Source of the DNA: Lederbergia citrea
Lineage (GTDB): Bacteria; Bacillota; Bacilli; Bacillales; Bacillaceae_C
Assembly (NCBI RefSeq): GCF_018343525.1
Contig: NZ_JAGYPH010000002.1
Span: 372,001-436,000 of the forward strand
DNA length: 64,000 bases
Direction of reading: 5' to 3'
Part shown: one piece after another, positions 19,198 through 27,408 of the stretch
Layout of the letters: each line of letters begins with the position of its first letter
Position numbering within the stretch: the first letter of the stretch is position 1
The notes under the pieces: model-generated
What the model saw: only the letters and a program-made list of their open reading frames with translations
The model's database searches: none
What the model was told of the DNA's origin: nothing
Position numbers and translations under genes: made by a program

Positions 19198-19229
19198 TAA
19201 AGTCGCTATTTTTGGCGGCTTTTTTTGTT
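19198..19229 (+). terminator. Terminator of the metal ABC operon
   Basis: AAAGTCGC pairs with GCGGCTTT (one G-U), with a loop of about eight bases, followed by seven Ts. Confidence 0.8.
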
Positions 19230-19308
19230 CTTGGTTGTTATTTTGGGGTATGCTTATTTCATAAATTATTAATCTGTGATTCTAATAGTTAAAGACGAGG
19301 AGTGAAGA

Positions 19309-20358
19309 ATGATGATGGATGCAGCAGTTTTAAATAAGCCTTTGGATATCGAGGTTAAAAAAGTAAGTATTCCGGTTCCGAATGCAGATGAAGCTTTGAT
19401 CAAAGTGTATTGTATCGGTGTTTGCGGATCAGATATTCACTATTATGAGCATGGTAAAATCGGGCGTTATGAAGTGAAAGAGCCACTTATATTAGGACAT
19501 GAGTTGGCGGGGGAAGTAGTAGAGATTGGTGAAAGGGTTACGAATGTTTCCGTTGGCGACCGTGTTGCCGTGGAACCAGGAGTTGCTTGTGGAAGATGTG
19601 GCCATTGTAAATCTGGACGCTATAACTTATGTCCGGATGTTGTTTTTATGGCTACACCTCCAGTTGACGGTGCTTGGGCTGAATATGTTACGATACGCAG
19701 CGATTTCCTTTTCCAACTTCCTGATGAAATGAGTTATGAGGAGGGGGCATTGCTTGAACCACTTTCCGTCGGAATCCATGCAATGATGCGCGGGAAAGCA
19801 ACTCTTGCAGATCGGCTGTTTGTCAGCGGTTTAGGTCCGATCGGTCTTCTCGCCATCCAAGCAGCAAAAATGGCTGGCATTACAGAAATATACGCCAGTG
19901 ATGTGGTCCCATTTCGCAGAGAGTTAGCGAAAGAGATGGGGGTAGAAACGACTATTGATCCCCTTAATGAACATGTTAAGGAGCGGATCACTGAATTAAC
20001 TGGTGGAAAAGGTGTTAGTTTAGTAGTGGAAACGTCCGGTAATGAAAGGGCAATCTCGGATACTGTTAAAATTGTTAATAATGGTGGTCGCATCGTGCTT
20101 GTTGGACTGCCGACTGCAGGGGAAATTCCGTTCGATGTTAACCAATTGATAGATGGGGAAATAGACGTATACGGTGTTTTCCGTTATGCAAATACATATC
20201 CCGCAGCAATTCAGGCGCTGAGCCGTTCACAAATTAATATTGAAAAAATCATTACCCATAGATTTGCATTATCAAATATTAAAGAGGCTGTGGAAATTGC
20301 TCGCACTGAAAAAGATACGAGCATAAAAATTATGATTTATCCAAATAAAGAGGTCTAG
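19309..20358 (+). CDS. Zinc-dependent polyol (sorbitol/xylitol-type) dehydrogenase
   Basis: 349 residues of the medium-chain dehydrogenase family. The catalytic zinc site is GVCGSDIHYY with GHELAGEV, and the structural zinc cysteines are in CGRCGHCKSGRYNLC. The NAD-binding SGLGPIGLLAIQAAK is followed by an acidic SDV, indicating NAD preference. VFRYANTYP near residue 288 is typical of sorbitol/L-iditol dehydrogenases. The probable reaction is polyol to ketose. It is a single gene with GAGGAG before three consecutive ATGs (19309, 19312, 19315). The regulator and transporter are not adjacent. Confidence 0.88.
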   Translation: MMMDAAVLNKPLDIEVKKVSIPVPNADEALIKVYCIGVCGSDIHYYEHGKIGRYEVKEPLILGHELAGEVVEIGERVTNVSVGDRVAVEPGVACGRCGHCKSGRYNLCPDVVFMATPPVDGAWAEYVTIRSDFLFQLPDEMSYEEGALLEPLSVGIHAMMRGKATLADRLFVSGLGPIGLLAIQAAKMAGITEIYASDVVPFRRELAKEMGVETTIDPLNEHVKERITELTGGKGVSLVVETSGNERAISDTVKIVNNGGRIVLVGLPTAGEIPFDVNQLIDGEIDVYGVFRYANTYPAAIQALSRSQINIEKIITHRFALSNIKEAVEIARTEKDTSIKIMIYPNKEV

Positions 20359-20394
20359 AACACTTCCTCTGGAAGGAAATATCACGCCTTTACA

Positions 20395-20433
20395 TAAAAA
20401 AAGCTAAGGCCTTCTAAATGAAGGGCTTAGCTT
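20395..20433 (-). terminator. Terminator of the rRNA methyltransferase gene
   Basis: AAGCTAAG plus CCTTC (20401-20414) pairs with GAAGG plus CTTAGCTT (20420-20433). On the minus strand the hairpin is followed by seven Ts. Confidence 0.85.
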
Positions 20434-20444
20434 GAACAAGGCGC

Positions 20445-21638
20445 TTACGCTTTTCTTATAAATACAACTTTTAAGTAATTTCCCTCTTTAAAATCTTTGC
20501 TCGTTCGGAAATCTTCCGGAAGGGAAAATTCCTCGAGTATTTGATAGTTAGTGCCACTTTCCTTAAAGGCAGAATTGATAAATCCTTTAAATTTCTTCAT
20601 ACCAAACGCGTTACTGTTCGTTGAAGCGACGATAACTCCACCATTTTCTGTAATAGCAATGGCTTCCTTCAATAAATTTTTATAATCTTTTGCTGCGCTG
20701 AAGGTCACTTTCTTTGAACGAGCGAAACTTGGCGGATCGAGGATGACTAAATCGAATGCTAACTGTTTCCGCACTGCATATTTAAAGTATTGAAACACGT
20801 CGTCAACAATAATATCCTGCGCTTCAAAATCGATGTCATTAATACTAAATTGCTCAATGGTCTTAGCTTTACTTCGATTTGCCAAGTCAACGCTTGTAGT
20901 TTTCGCTGCTCCACCTAGAGCGGCAAAAACCGAGAAAGCACCAGTATAAGAAAATGTGTTTAACACTGTTTTTCCATCAGAATAGCGATCTCTAATTGCT
21001 TTTCGTACTTCACGCTGGTCCAAGAATACGCCTGTCATAGCGCCATCATTTAAATAAATGGCGAAGTTAACACCGTTTTCTTTTACAATCATCGGGAATT
21101 CCCCGCGTTCACCTTTTACAAAGTCATCATCTTCCACATATTGACCAGTATCAGCAAAGCGTTTTTTTTCATAAATCCCTTTGTAAGATACAGCCTTTTC
21201 TAGCGCATGAATCACTTCATCCTTAAATGAATAAATCCCTTTACTATACCATGTCACTAAGTAGTAGCCTGCAAAGTAATCAATGGTGAGTCCGCCAATC
21301 CCGTCTCCTTCACCATTAAACACTCTAAAAGCTGTCGTTTCGGTATTTTCGTAAAATTGTTTTCTTAATGAGACTGCAGCAGCAATTTTCTCCTCGAAAA
21401 AACTTTGGTCAATTTCTTCGTTTTTATTAAAGCTCAATACCCAACCATAACCTTTATTTTGTAATCCATGATAACCTTTTCCAAGAAATTGTCCTTGTTC
21501 ATCCACAATGTGAATAATCTCGCCTTCGGTTTTTAAAACTTCTACATTTAAAATGGCTTCCTTTGTAATTAAGGGATATCCACTTTTATAATCAGTACGA
21601 TATTTATTTCTTATTTTCACAATGGTTTTGCCTGACAT
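20445..21638 (-). CDS. 23S rRNA cytosine-C5 methyltransferase of the RlmI/YwbD family
   Basis: 397 residues. An N-terminal PUA domain is followed by a central RlmI-type region (FFEEKIAAAVSLRKQFY) and a class I SAM-binding methyltransferase domain with NTFSYTGAFSVFAALGGA and VILDPPSFARSKK, the NPPY-type motif of this family. E. coli RlmI makes m5C1962 in 23S rRNA; B. subtilis YwbD is the orthologue. The substrate base here is inferred from the family. AGGTG precedes the ATG. Confidence 0.88.
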   Translation of the reverse strand: MSGKTIVKIRNKYRTDYKSGYPLITKEAILNVEVLKTEGEIIHIVDEQGQFLGKGYHGLQNKGYGWVLSFNKNEEIDQSFFEEKIAAAVSLRKQFYENTETTAFRVFNGEGDGIGGLTIDYFAGYYLVTWYSKGIYSFKDEVIHALEKAVSYKGIYEKKRFADTGQYVEDDDFVKGERGEFPMIVKENGVNFAIYLNDGAMTGVFLDQREVRKAIRDRYSDGKTVLNTFSYTGAFSVFAALGGAAKTTSVDLANRSKAKTIEQFSINDIDFEAQDIIVDDVFQYFKYAVRKQLAFDLVILDPPSFARSKKVTFSAAKDYKNLLKEAIAITENGGVIVASTNSNAFGMKKFKGFINSAFKESGTNYQILEEFSLPEDFRTSKDFKEGNYLKVVFIRKA

Positions 21639-21751
21639 TTGTTCACCTCATCAAATTGAGTTCATTCACTATTATAGCAAATCAAGATGATAAACAGGAA
21701 TTCTTCAAGCTATGGCGAATATATAATAGAGATTGAAGGAGGAGATTTTTC

Positions 21752-23140
21752 ATGACAACGAAGGCAATTATCAAGTTTGCAAATCATTCACGAATCGAAA
21801 AGGACGTACAACTAAAGTCATTTATTGAAAATAGCAATGGTGGCTTTAGCACAGTTTTATTGGATGGCAACATCTATGCAATCATCAAACCGTTTAAAAA
21901 AGGAAAAAATACATATGAGGAAGTACGAAAAATTGCAGGATCCATTGCACGAGAACTGAGCGCAAGAAAAGTAGATTCAGCATTGATTGAAGGGGTTACA
22001 TTAGAAAGCGGATTGCCTGAACTAGATAAAGGCAAAGCAGTTAGTGCATTTGTTGAAGGTTGGGAATTGGGCTCTTATCAATTTCTTACATATAAATCGG
22101 ATAAAAAGCCATTTCGTACGGAATTAGAATTGGCTGGCTTTGATGATGTTAAACCCTCTCTTATTGAAGGTAATATTCGTGCCCAAGCCGTTGCCTTTTC
22201 CCGTGATTTGATGAATGAAGTTCCAAATGTGTTAAATCCAGAAACATTTCCAGAGGTTTTGGAAGAAACATTTAAAGACGCAGGGGTCGAAATCAATGTT
22301 TTTCGTAAAAGTAAACTGGAGGAAATGGAAATGCACGGCGTACTTTCCGTATGCCGCGGAAGTAAATATGAGCCTGCTTTCGTAGAAATCATCTATCGTG
22401 GCGATGAAACGAAGCCGCTTGTAGCTCTTGTCGGAAAAGGGGTAACATTTGATACTGGTGGCATTAGCTTAAAGAGTGGCCGCGATTTAAGCGATATGAG
22501 AATGGATATGGGAGGCGCAGCTGCCGTTGCTGGGGCAATGAAGATTTTGGTCGAATCAAAGGCTAAAGTGAATGTCGCTGCACTCATTCCTATCGTGGAA
22601 AATATGCCTGACAATCTATCTTTACTTCCTTCTGAAATTATTCGTTACAAAAACGGCCTCACGGTGCAAGTGGGTAACACAGATGCAGAAGGCAGACTTA
22701 TTTTGGCAGATGGGCTCATTCGTGCAGGTGAATTGAATGCTGAGTATATCGTGAATATCGCCACCTTGACAGGAGCAATCGCCAACGCGCTTGGCTCAAA
22801 AATCGCCGGGGTATTTGGCGATGAAGAACTGGCGGTGGAAATGAAAAATATTGGAGCAGAAAATGGCGATCACGTTTGGCCAATGCCACTCGTTGATGCA
22901 TATGATTCATACTTGAACAGCGATTATGCTGATATAAGTAATATTGGCTCGAAGGGGGAGGCTGGCTCCATCACAGCTGGTTTATTCCTACGCCGATTCG
23001 TTCCAAAAACGGCTAAATGGCTACATGTCGATATGGCTGGGGTCATGGCAAGCAGCCAAGCTACAGGTTACTATCCAAAATCAGCGACAGGCTATGGGGC
23101 ACGATTGCTTGCAGACTATACGACTTACGTATCGAAATAA
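21752..23140 (+). CDS. pepA: Leucyl aminopeptidase, M17 family
   Basis: 462 residues, slightly short against the usual 480-500 because the N-terminal domain is compact. The M17 catalytic domain is complete: VGKGVTFDTGGISLK (metal and catalytic lysine), MRMDMGGAAAVAG, and NTDAEGRLILAD (metal ligands and catalytic arginine). It removes N-terminal residues from peptides in the cytoplasm using two metal ions. The gene is monocistronic with a strong shared terminator downstream. Confidence 0.93.
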   Translation: MTTKAIIKFANHSRIEKDVQLKSFIENSNGGFSTVLLDGNIYAIIKPFKKGKNTYEEVRKIAGSIARELSARKVDSALIEGVTLESGLPELDKGKAVSAFVEGWELGSYQFLTYKSDKKPFRTELELAGFDDVKPSLIEGNIRAQAVAFSRDLMNEVPNVLNPETFPEVLEETFKDAGVEINVFRKSKLEEMEMHGVLSVCRGSKYEPAFVEIIYRGDETKPLVALVGKGVTFDTGGISLKSGRDLSDMRMDMGGAAAVAGAMKILVESKAKVNVAALIPIVENMPDNLSLLPSEIIRYKNGLTVQVGNTDAEGRLILADGLIRAGELNAEYIVNIATLTGAIANALGSKIAGVFGDEELAVEMKNIGAENGDHVWPMPLVDAYDSYLNSDYADISNIGSKGEAGSITAGLFLRRFVPKTAKWLHVDMAGVMASSQATGYYPKSATGYGARLLADYTTYVSK

Positions 23141-23147
23141 AAACCGG

Positions 23148-23181
23148 AAATGCCCATGCTTTTTTACTAGCATGGGCATTT
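23148..23181. terminator. Bidirectional terminator between pepA and the queA-like gene
   Basis: AAATGCCCATGCT (23148-23160) pairs perfectly with AGCATGGGCATTT (23169-23181). T-runs are present for the pepA side and A-runs for the opposite strand. Confidence 0.85.
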
Positions 23182-23184
23182 TTA

Positions 23185-24219
23185 TCAATAAAAACCATTC
23201 ATATTCAAAACTAGATTCATATCACCGAATTCATGCCAAAGATAACCTTGATCTAAAGCGTTGGAATATGCTTTTATAAGATGATTTTCCTCAATGAAAG
23301 CCGTTAATAAATCGAGATGGCTTGCCTCAGGCTCATGAAAGCCCGTCAACAATCCATCGACCACCGTTAGCTGATAATCCTTTTTAATATATAAACTTGT
23401 TAACCCGCTTTGCGGTTTGACCGTTCCGTCTTCATTCGCAGCCGTTTCTAGTGCTCGCACGACCGTTGTTCCAACGGCAATCACTCTTCCGCCGTTTTCC
23501 TTCGTTTTAGCGATTTGCTGTGCCGTTTTTAAGGGAATACAGTAAGACTCGGGATGTTTTTCCGGATGTGGCCACATGTTCTCGCCATAATAACTAAGCC
23601 CTGTATGAAGCTGCAAAAAGCCAAAATCAATTCCTTGTTCTTTCAGATTGTTTAACATTTTCCAAGATAATGCCCTGCCTGCAGAAGGCATTTCCACAGA
23701 ACCAGGAACTGAAGCAAACGCCGTTTGATAAGTGTCAAGAGGCCAAGGGTAGTCAATGTATTCATAGTGAATAGGCAGTCCAATACGATAAATGTGATTT
23801 AATAAATCAAGGCCACTTTTAGAAAAAGAAAGGGTGACAAGCGGGAGTTCACTGCCATCGCTTATAACGACAGCTGACATATCTCCAGGAAAGGTGAGTG
23901 TTGAACCAATGGCTAACGTGTTACCTAATATGACTGCATCCCATTCTTGCTCAGACACTTGTCTCGATAACCTGACTTCAATCGTGTTATTTTTATATTT
24001 TCCTGTTAATACGGCAGGAATTGTCCGGCTATTATTGATCACTAATAAATCACCTGGCATTAAATAATCTTGCAGTTGGTTGAAATGAGCATGAAATCTA
24101 GTCCCATTTAATCGGTCTAAGACGAGCAGCCGTACATCTTCCCGGCTTTTTCCGCGATATTCAGCAGGGGAGAGGGCATTTAAATGTTTAGGTATTTGAA
24201 AATTATGGACTGCTGTCAT
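23185..24219 (-). CDS. QueA-like protein (S-adenosylmethionine:tRNA ribosyltransferase-isomerase family), divergent
   Basis: 344 residues, about the length of QueA, with the family outline: LPGDLLVINNSRTIPAVL (QueA NDTRVLPARL region), ENGGRVIAVGTTVVRALE and a C-terminal FGDMNLVL. Core motifs are changed. APTAGLHFT becomes MPSAGRALSW, and LHVGLGTFRPV becomes LHTGLSYYGENMW. No tgt, ruvB or yajC neighbours are present, and queuosine genes do not flank it. It overlaps the stop codon of an upstream SDR gene by four bases. Function is unknown; a SAM-dependent transfer on another substrate is possible. Confidence 0.75.
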   Translation of the reverse strand: MTAVHNFQIPKHLNALSPAEYRGKSREDVRLLVLDRLNGTRFHAHFNQLQDYLMPGDLLVINNSRTIPAVLTGKYKNNTIEVRLSRQVSEQEWDAVILGNTLAIGSTLTFPGDMSAVVISDGSELPLVTLSFSKSGLDLLNHIYRIGLPIHYEYIDYPWPLDTYQTAFASVPGSVEMPSAGRALSWKMLNNLKEQGIDFGFLQLHTGLSYYGENMWPHPEKHPESYCIPLKTAQQIAKTKENGGRVIAVGTTVVRALETAANEDGTVKPQSGLTSLYIKKDYQLTVVDGLLTGFHEPEASHLDLLTAFIEENHLIKAYSNALDQGYLWHEFGDMNLVLNMNGFY

Positions 24220-24956
24220 GGTTTTTGAGCCCCTTTTAATGAAAACAGTTGGGCTTCAAAGCGCTGTCCATGAATGCTAGCTGATTTTTCAGATGCAAGG
24301 TATAAGAAGACTTCTACACAATCTTTCGGATCAGCAAGTGGATAATCACAATCAGGAACGGCTATTTCATGCATCTCTGTGTTCATTTCTCCCGGATCCA
24401 CTAAATTGATACGGACACCCGTGTTTTGTAATTCATCAGCCCACGTTTGTGTTAATCCCTCGACTGCAAATTTAGAAATTCCATATGCACCCCATTCAGC
24501 AAAACCAGTTTTGCCAGCTTCAGAAGATACGTTTATAATTGAGCCCGTATTTCTGACTAGCATGCCTGGTAAAACCCTTTTAGTCACTAAAAAAGGATTA
24601 AACACATTGGCAAGAAGCACATTCTTAAATTCCTCCTCCGGATAATCAGAAAGCAAGGCTGGACCAGGACCAAACATAGATGCATTATTAATAAGTACAT
24701 CAATATGACCATAGCCTGCTTCTACGATTGATACGAAGCGATCAACATCCCTCGGATTTAGCATATCTGCTGTGACCGCAATGACGCTTGCGCCTAGTTT
24801 TTCGACCTCATTCTTTACATCCATCAATGCATCTTCACCTCTTGCACATAATGCAAGATCAGCTCCGTTTTCGGCAAATGTTAATGCCAAAGCCTTGCCA
24901 AGTCCTTTTGAAGCCCCAGTTATCATCACAACCGGCCTATTCTTCACAAAAATCAT
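24216..24956 (-). CDS. Short-chain dehydrogenase/reductase
   Basis: 246 residues of the classical SDR family. TGASKGLGKALA near residue 14 binds NADP(H), NNAS is near 93, catalytic Ser is in INVSSEAGK, and YGISK supplies the Tyr/Lys pair. The frame extends upstream, but the ATG at 24956 gives a normal SDR N-terminus (IFVKNRPVVMITGASKG); its ribosome binding site is poor. The ATGA overlap with the QueA-like gene means the two products are coupled. The substrate is unknown. Confidence 0.88.
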   Translation of the reverse strand: MIFVKNRPVVMITGASKGLGKALALTFAENGADLALCARGEDALMDVKNEVEKLGASVIAVTADMLNPRDVDRFVSIVEAGYGHIDVLINNASMFGPGPALLSDYPEEEFKNVLLANVFNPFLVTKRVLPGMLVRNTGSIINVSSEAGKTGFAEWGAYGISKFAVEGLTQTWADELQNTGVRINLVDPGEMNTEMHEIAVPDCDYPLADPKDCVEVFLYLASEKSASIHGQRFEAQLFSLKGAQKP

Positions 24957-25117
24957 CCCACTTTCGTCTAATATATCCTTATTATAAAAAAGGAAGGATC
25001 TTCCCACATCGGTTAACGGGTGGAAAAGGCATTGGTCTTTTGAGAGTATGGATATTTGCAACTTTTGATGGAGGGGGTATCGCCCGCGTTTTAGGAAGCT
25101 TCGTTTCCCTAAGACTC

Positions 25118-25283
25118 AATCAAACGTTTGATTAGACGTATGTTCGCATAATCAAACGTTTGATTAGATATATGTTCGCTATTCAAACGTTTGATTGGAT
25201 GTACGTTCGTATAATCAAACATTTGATTAGATGTATGTTCGCATAATCAAACGTTTGATTAGATGTATGTTCGTATAATCAAG
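25118..25283. repeat. Tandem palindrome cluster, 31/32-bp period (cluster 1)
   Basis: Five copies of the 16-bp palindrome AATCAAACGTTTGATT, or one-base variants, start at 25118, 25150, 25181, 25213 and 25245. A truncated sixth starts at 25277. The spacers are near-identical (AGATGTATGTTCGCAT type). The steps of 32, 31, 32, 32 and 32 bp equal three helical turns. The cluster lies between the SDR start and the end of the DUF1646 gene. It shares its unit with cluster 2 at 42980. The rest of 24957-25352 holds no gene I can support. Confidence 0.9.
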
Positions 25284-25312
25284 ACGATTTTAGTAAGGAA
25301 ATTTTACCGAAG

Positions 25313-25347
25313 AAAAAAGAACCTCCCTTCATGTAGGGAAGTTCTTT
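25313..25347 (-). terminator. Terminator of the DUF1646 gene
   Basis: On the minus strand AAGAACTTCCCT pairs with AGGGAGGTTCTT (one mismatch), followed by six Ts. Confidence 0.85.
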
Positions 25348-25352
25348 GAGCT

Positions 25353-26369
25353 TTATCCAAAAATGATAATAACGATGAAGTACACAACCATTGCGATTAA
25401 TCCAACAGGGACACCGAAACGCGCCCATTCTTTGCTCGTAATATTTAACTTACCAGCAGCAATGATATTCGGAATGTTCCCTGGGATTAGCATACCACCA
25501 CTAATTAGAAGTCCGAGCAGAATAGCTTTTATCGTTGGCTCGTCCATCGCAGGACTAATTTCTGCTGCAGCAAGAGTCGCATTATCCAACACTGCAGAGA
25601 TCATATTAATCCAGTAAAGCAAGAGTGGGCTCAGTCCAAGTAAATATTTTTCGATGAAAGGTTCAAAACCTGCACCAAGTAGTGTCAAGCCCATGACGAA
25701 TAAATAGATTTTGAATGCACGTATAATGATTTCCATATAACTTTCTGTTTCCAGTGCTGCCGTAAGTCCTTGGTCTTCTTCCTTTGGATTGACGAGGAAG
25801 GCTGTCAATATTCCGAAAAGAAGTACTGCCGGAATGACATCTACGCCAATTAATCTAATCAGGTAGAAAAAGTCTTCATTCAGCTTGCTGATGGCAATCG
25901 TTGAAAGCGGCTCACCGATTGGTGTCAATGCCGCGCCGAGTCCAATTGAAAAACACGCTAATACAACGAGGCGGAGTTCTGATTTTCGGTCAAGCCTGAG
26001 TACGCTGACAACAACAACAAGAACAATCGCAGCGATAATCGCTGTTATGATACTTGAAATAAAACCAAGGATGATGACAACGAGTGCCAAAAATAAACGA
26101 AATGGAATCGCCTTGCTCATCCCCAAAATTCCTTTTTCCATTGGAGTTTGGAGCCACCTGAACAATAAGCCTGCGATAAGGACAGCAAGGGAAATATGTA
26201 TTGGATCTTCCAGAGCCTTAATGAATAGATTTCCGTCAAGTACATGACTAATCGCCGCTGCCGCAATTCCCATAATAAATAAAAACGCTTCTAAGTTTTT
26301 TTCAACAATTTTTACTGTAAAGGGCAAAAATAACACAAGTATTAAAATAATCGTTAGTCCTAATATCAT
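25353..26369 (-). CDS. DUF1646 family membrane transporter-like protein
   Basis: 338 residues with about ten hydrophobic segments and almost no soluble domain. The internal pattern resembles ion transporters of the ArsB/NhaD type: paired re-entrant regions GAALTPIGEPLSTIAISKL and MISAVLDNATLAAAEISP, and GGMLIPGNIPNIIAAGKL near the end. DUF1646 proteins are conserved in Bacillaceae and archaea and are annotated as putative cation transporters; no substrate is established. It has its own terminator. Confidence 0.75.
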   Translation of the reverse strand: MILGLTIILILVLFLPFTVKIVEKNLEAFLFIMGIAAAAISHVLDGNLFIKALEDPIHISLAVLIAGLLFRWLQTPMEKGILGMSKAIPFRLFLALVVIILGFISSIITAIIAAIVLVVVVSVLRLDRKSELRLVVLACFSIGLGAALTPIGEPLSTIAISKLNEDFFYLIRLIGVDVIPAVLLFGILTAFLVNPKEEDQGLTAALETESYMEIIIRAFKIYLFVMGLTLLGAGFEPFIEKYLLGLSPLLLYWINMISAVLDNATLAAAEISPAMDEPTIKAILLGLLISGGMLIPGNIPNIIAAGKLNITSKEWARFGVPVGLIAMVVYFIVIIIFG

Positions 26370-26460
26370 ATGCTCGTTCCTTTTCTAGTTTTTTTTAGTA
26401 TAACATGAAAATACAGGCTATTTCGAATGTTTAAGTATACCAATCCAACTAACAAAGGGT

Positions 26461-26655
26461 TTAGTCCAATATCTTTTTTACTCTGCCAACTTGTCCATTC
26501 TCAAGTCTCACTTTTATCCCGTGAGGATGAAAAGCTGACTTAGTTAAAATATCTTTTACTCTGCCCTTAGTCGTTTTTCCTGTTCGTTGATCTTGCTTCA
26601 ATACGATATCAACTTCTAGTCCTTGCTTAATATTCTCGCGGTTTTGTCCATTCAT
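26461..26655 (-). CDS. ywbE: YwbE family small protein (DUF2196)
   Basis: 64 residues. The family pattern is present throughout: NIKQGLEVDIVLKQDQRTGKTTKGRVKDILT, SAFHPHGIKVRLENGQVGRVKKIL. YwbE-like proteins are widespread in bacteria, look like a small beta-barrel (possibly KOW/SH3-like) and have no known function. Confidence 0.88.
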   Translation of the reverse strand: MNGQNRENIKQGLEVDIVLKQDQRTGKTTKGRVKDILTKSAFHPHGIKVRLENGQVGRVKKILD

Positions 26656-26794
26656 TTACTTATCAGCCCGATCTTTTTTCTTTTAGTATAAAGGAACTTA
26701 TTTATTAAATGAAATCTCTTGCATATAATGTAGGAGCCTTGGAAGAGAGGGGCGGTGCTGAAGCTAGACAATTACTGAAAAAGGAGAGGGGATC

Positions 26795-27358
26795 ATGTAT
26801 TTTACAAAAAAGATTTCCGATGATCCGCAATCGATTCATATTGCTTTTAAACGGCTTTCTCATACAAATAGACTCGTACTCGTTTCAATATTTAGCGGCT
26901 TTGCTGCCATTTTTCAGGCGGCAGGAGGATTTATGCCCGGAATTGGTTATTTTATCAGCCCGCTAGCATCCGCACCGATTATCTTTTGTTCAATTTTGTC
27001 TAAAAGGCTTGGTTTTCTATCATATTTAATAACGATTTTTATGTTGCTTATTTTACAGCCAAGTGAGCTGATTGTTTTTCCGTTTACAACGGGATTGCTT
27101 GGATTGGGAATCGGGATAGCATTTCTAATGTATAAGAAACGGCTAGCGGTCATGGCGAGTGGATTTGCGGCTTTAACACTCGGAATACTAGCCGTTTTAT
27201 ATGGATTTAAATTTCCTTTACTGGGCCCAGCAGCATCAACGTCTATTAACGGTCTTACTATAATAAGTATTTGTCTATTCTCTGCTATTTATAGTTGGAT
27301 ATGGGTAGAAATAAGCGTTGCGTGCTTTAAAAGAATTCGGGCAGTTACTGCCTCTTAA
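26795..27358 (+). CDS. Hypothetical multi-spanning membrane protein
   Basis: 187 residues with five or six hydrophobic segments (about residues 28-48, 52-72, 75-95, 100-118, 122-142 and 155-178). It opens with a short cytoplasmic segment. Size and the glycine/proline-rich loops recall ECF-transporter S components or other small integral proteins, but I recognise no signature. A very strong ribosome binding site (AAAGGAGAGGGG) and a TATAAT at about 26729 support expression. It is monocistronic. Confidence 0.7.
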   Translation: MYFTKKISDDPQSIHIAFKRLSHTNRLVLVSIFSGFAAIFQAAGGFMPGIGYFISPLASAPIIFCSILSKRLGFLSYLITIFMLLILQPSELIVFPFTTGLLGLGIGIAFLMYKKRLAVMASGFAALTLGILAVLYGFKFPLLGPAASTSINGLTIISICLFSAIYSWIWVEISVACFKRIRAVTAS

Positions 27359-27408
27359 TCTGCAAAATTGGCGACACTTCACTCCGTCATATTACTGAGA
27401 TATTCTTT

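Noticed and set aside
25118..25283. CRISPR array
   Set aside because: Repeat length and pitch could trigger a CRISPR finder, but the intervals between palindromes are near-identical rather than unique, there are no cas genes, and the second cluster has the same intervals.
26709..26966. An 85-residue protein upstream of the hypothetical membrane gene
   Set aside because: It overlaps the strong ribosome binding site and the coding start of the membrane protein in another frame and has no signal of its own.
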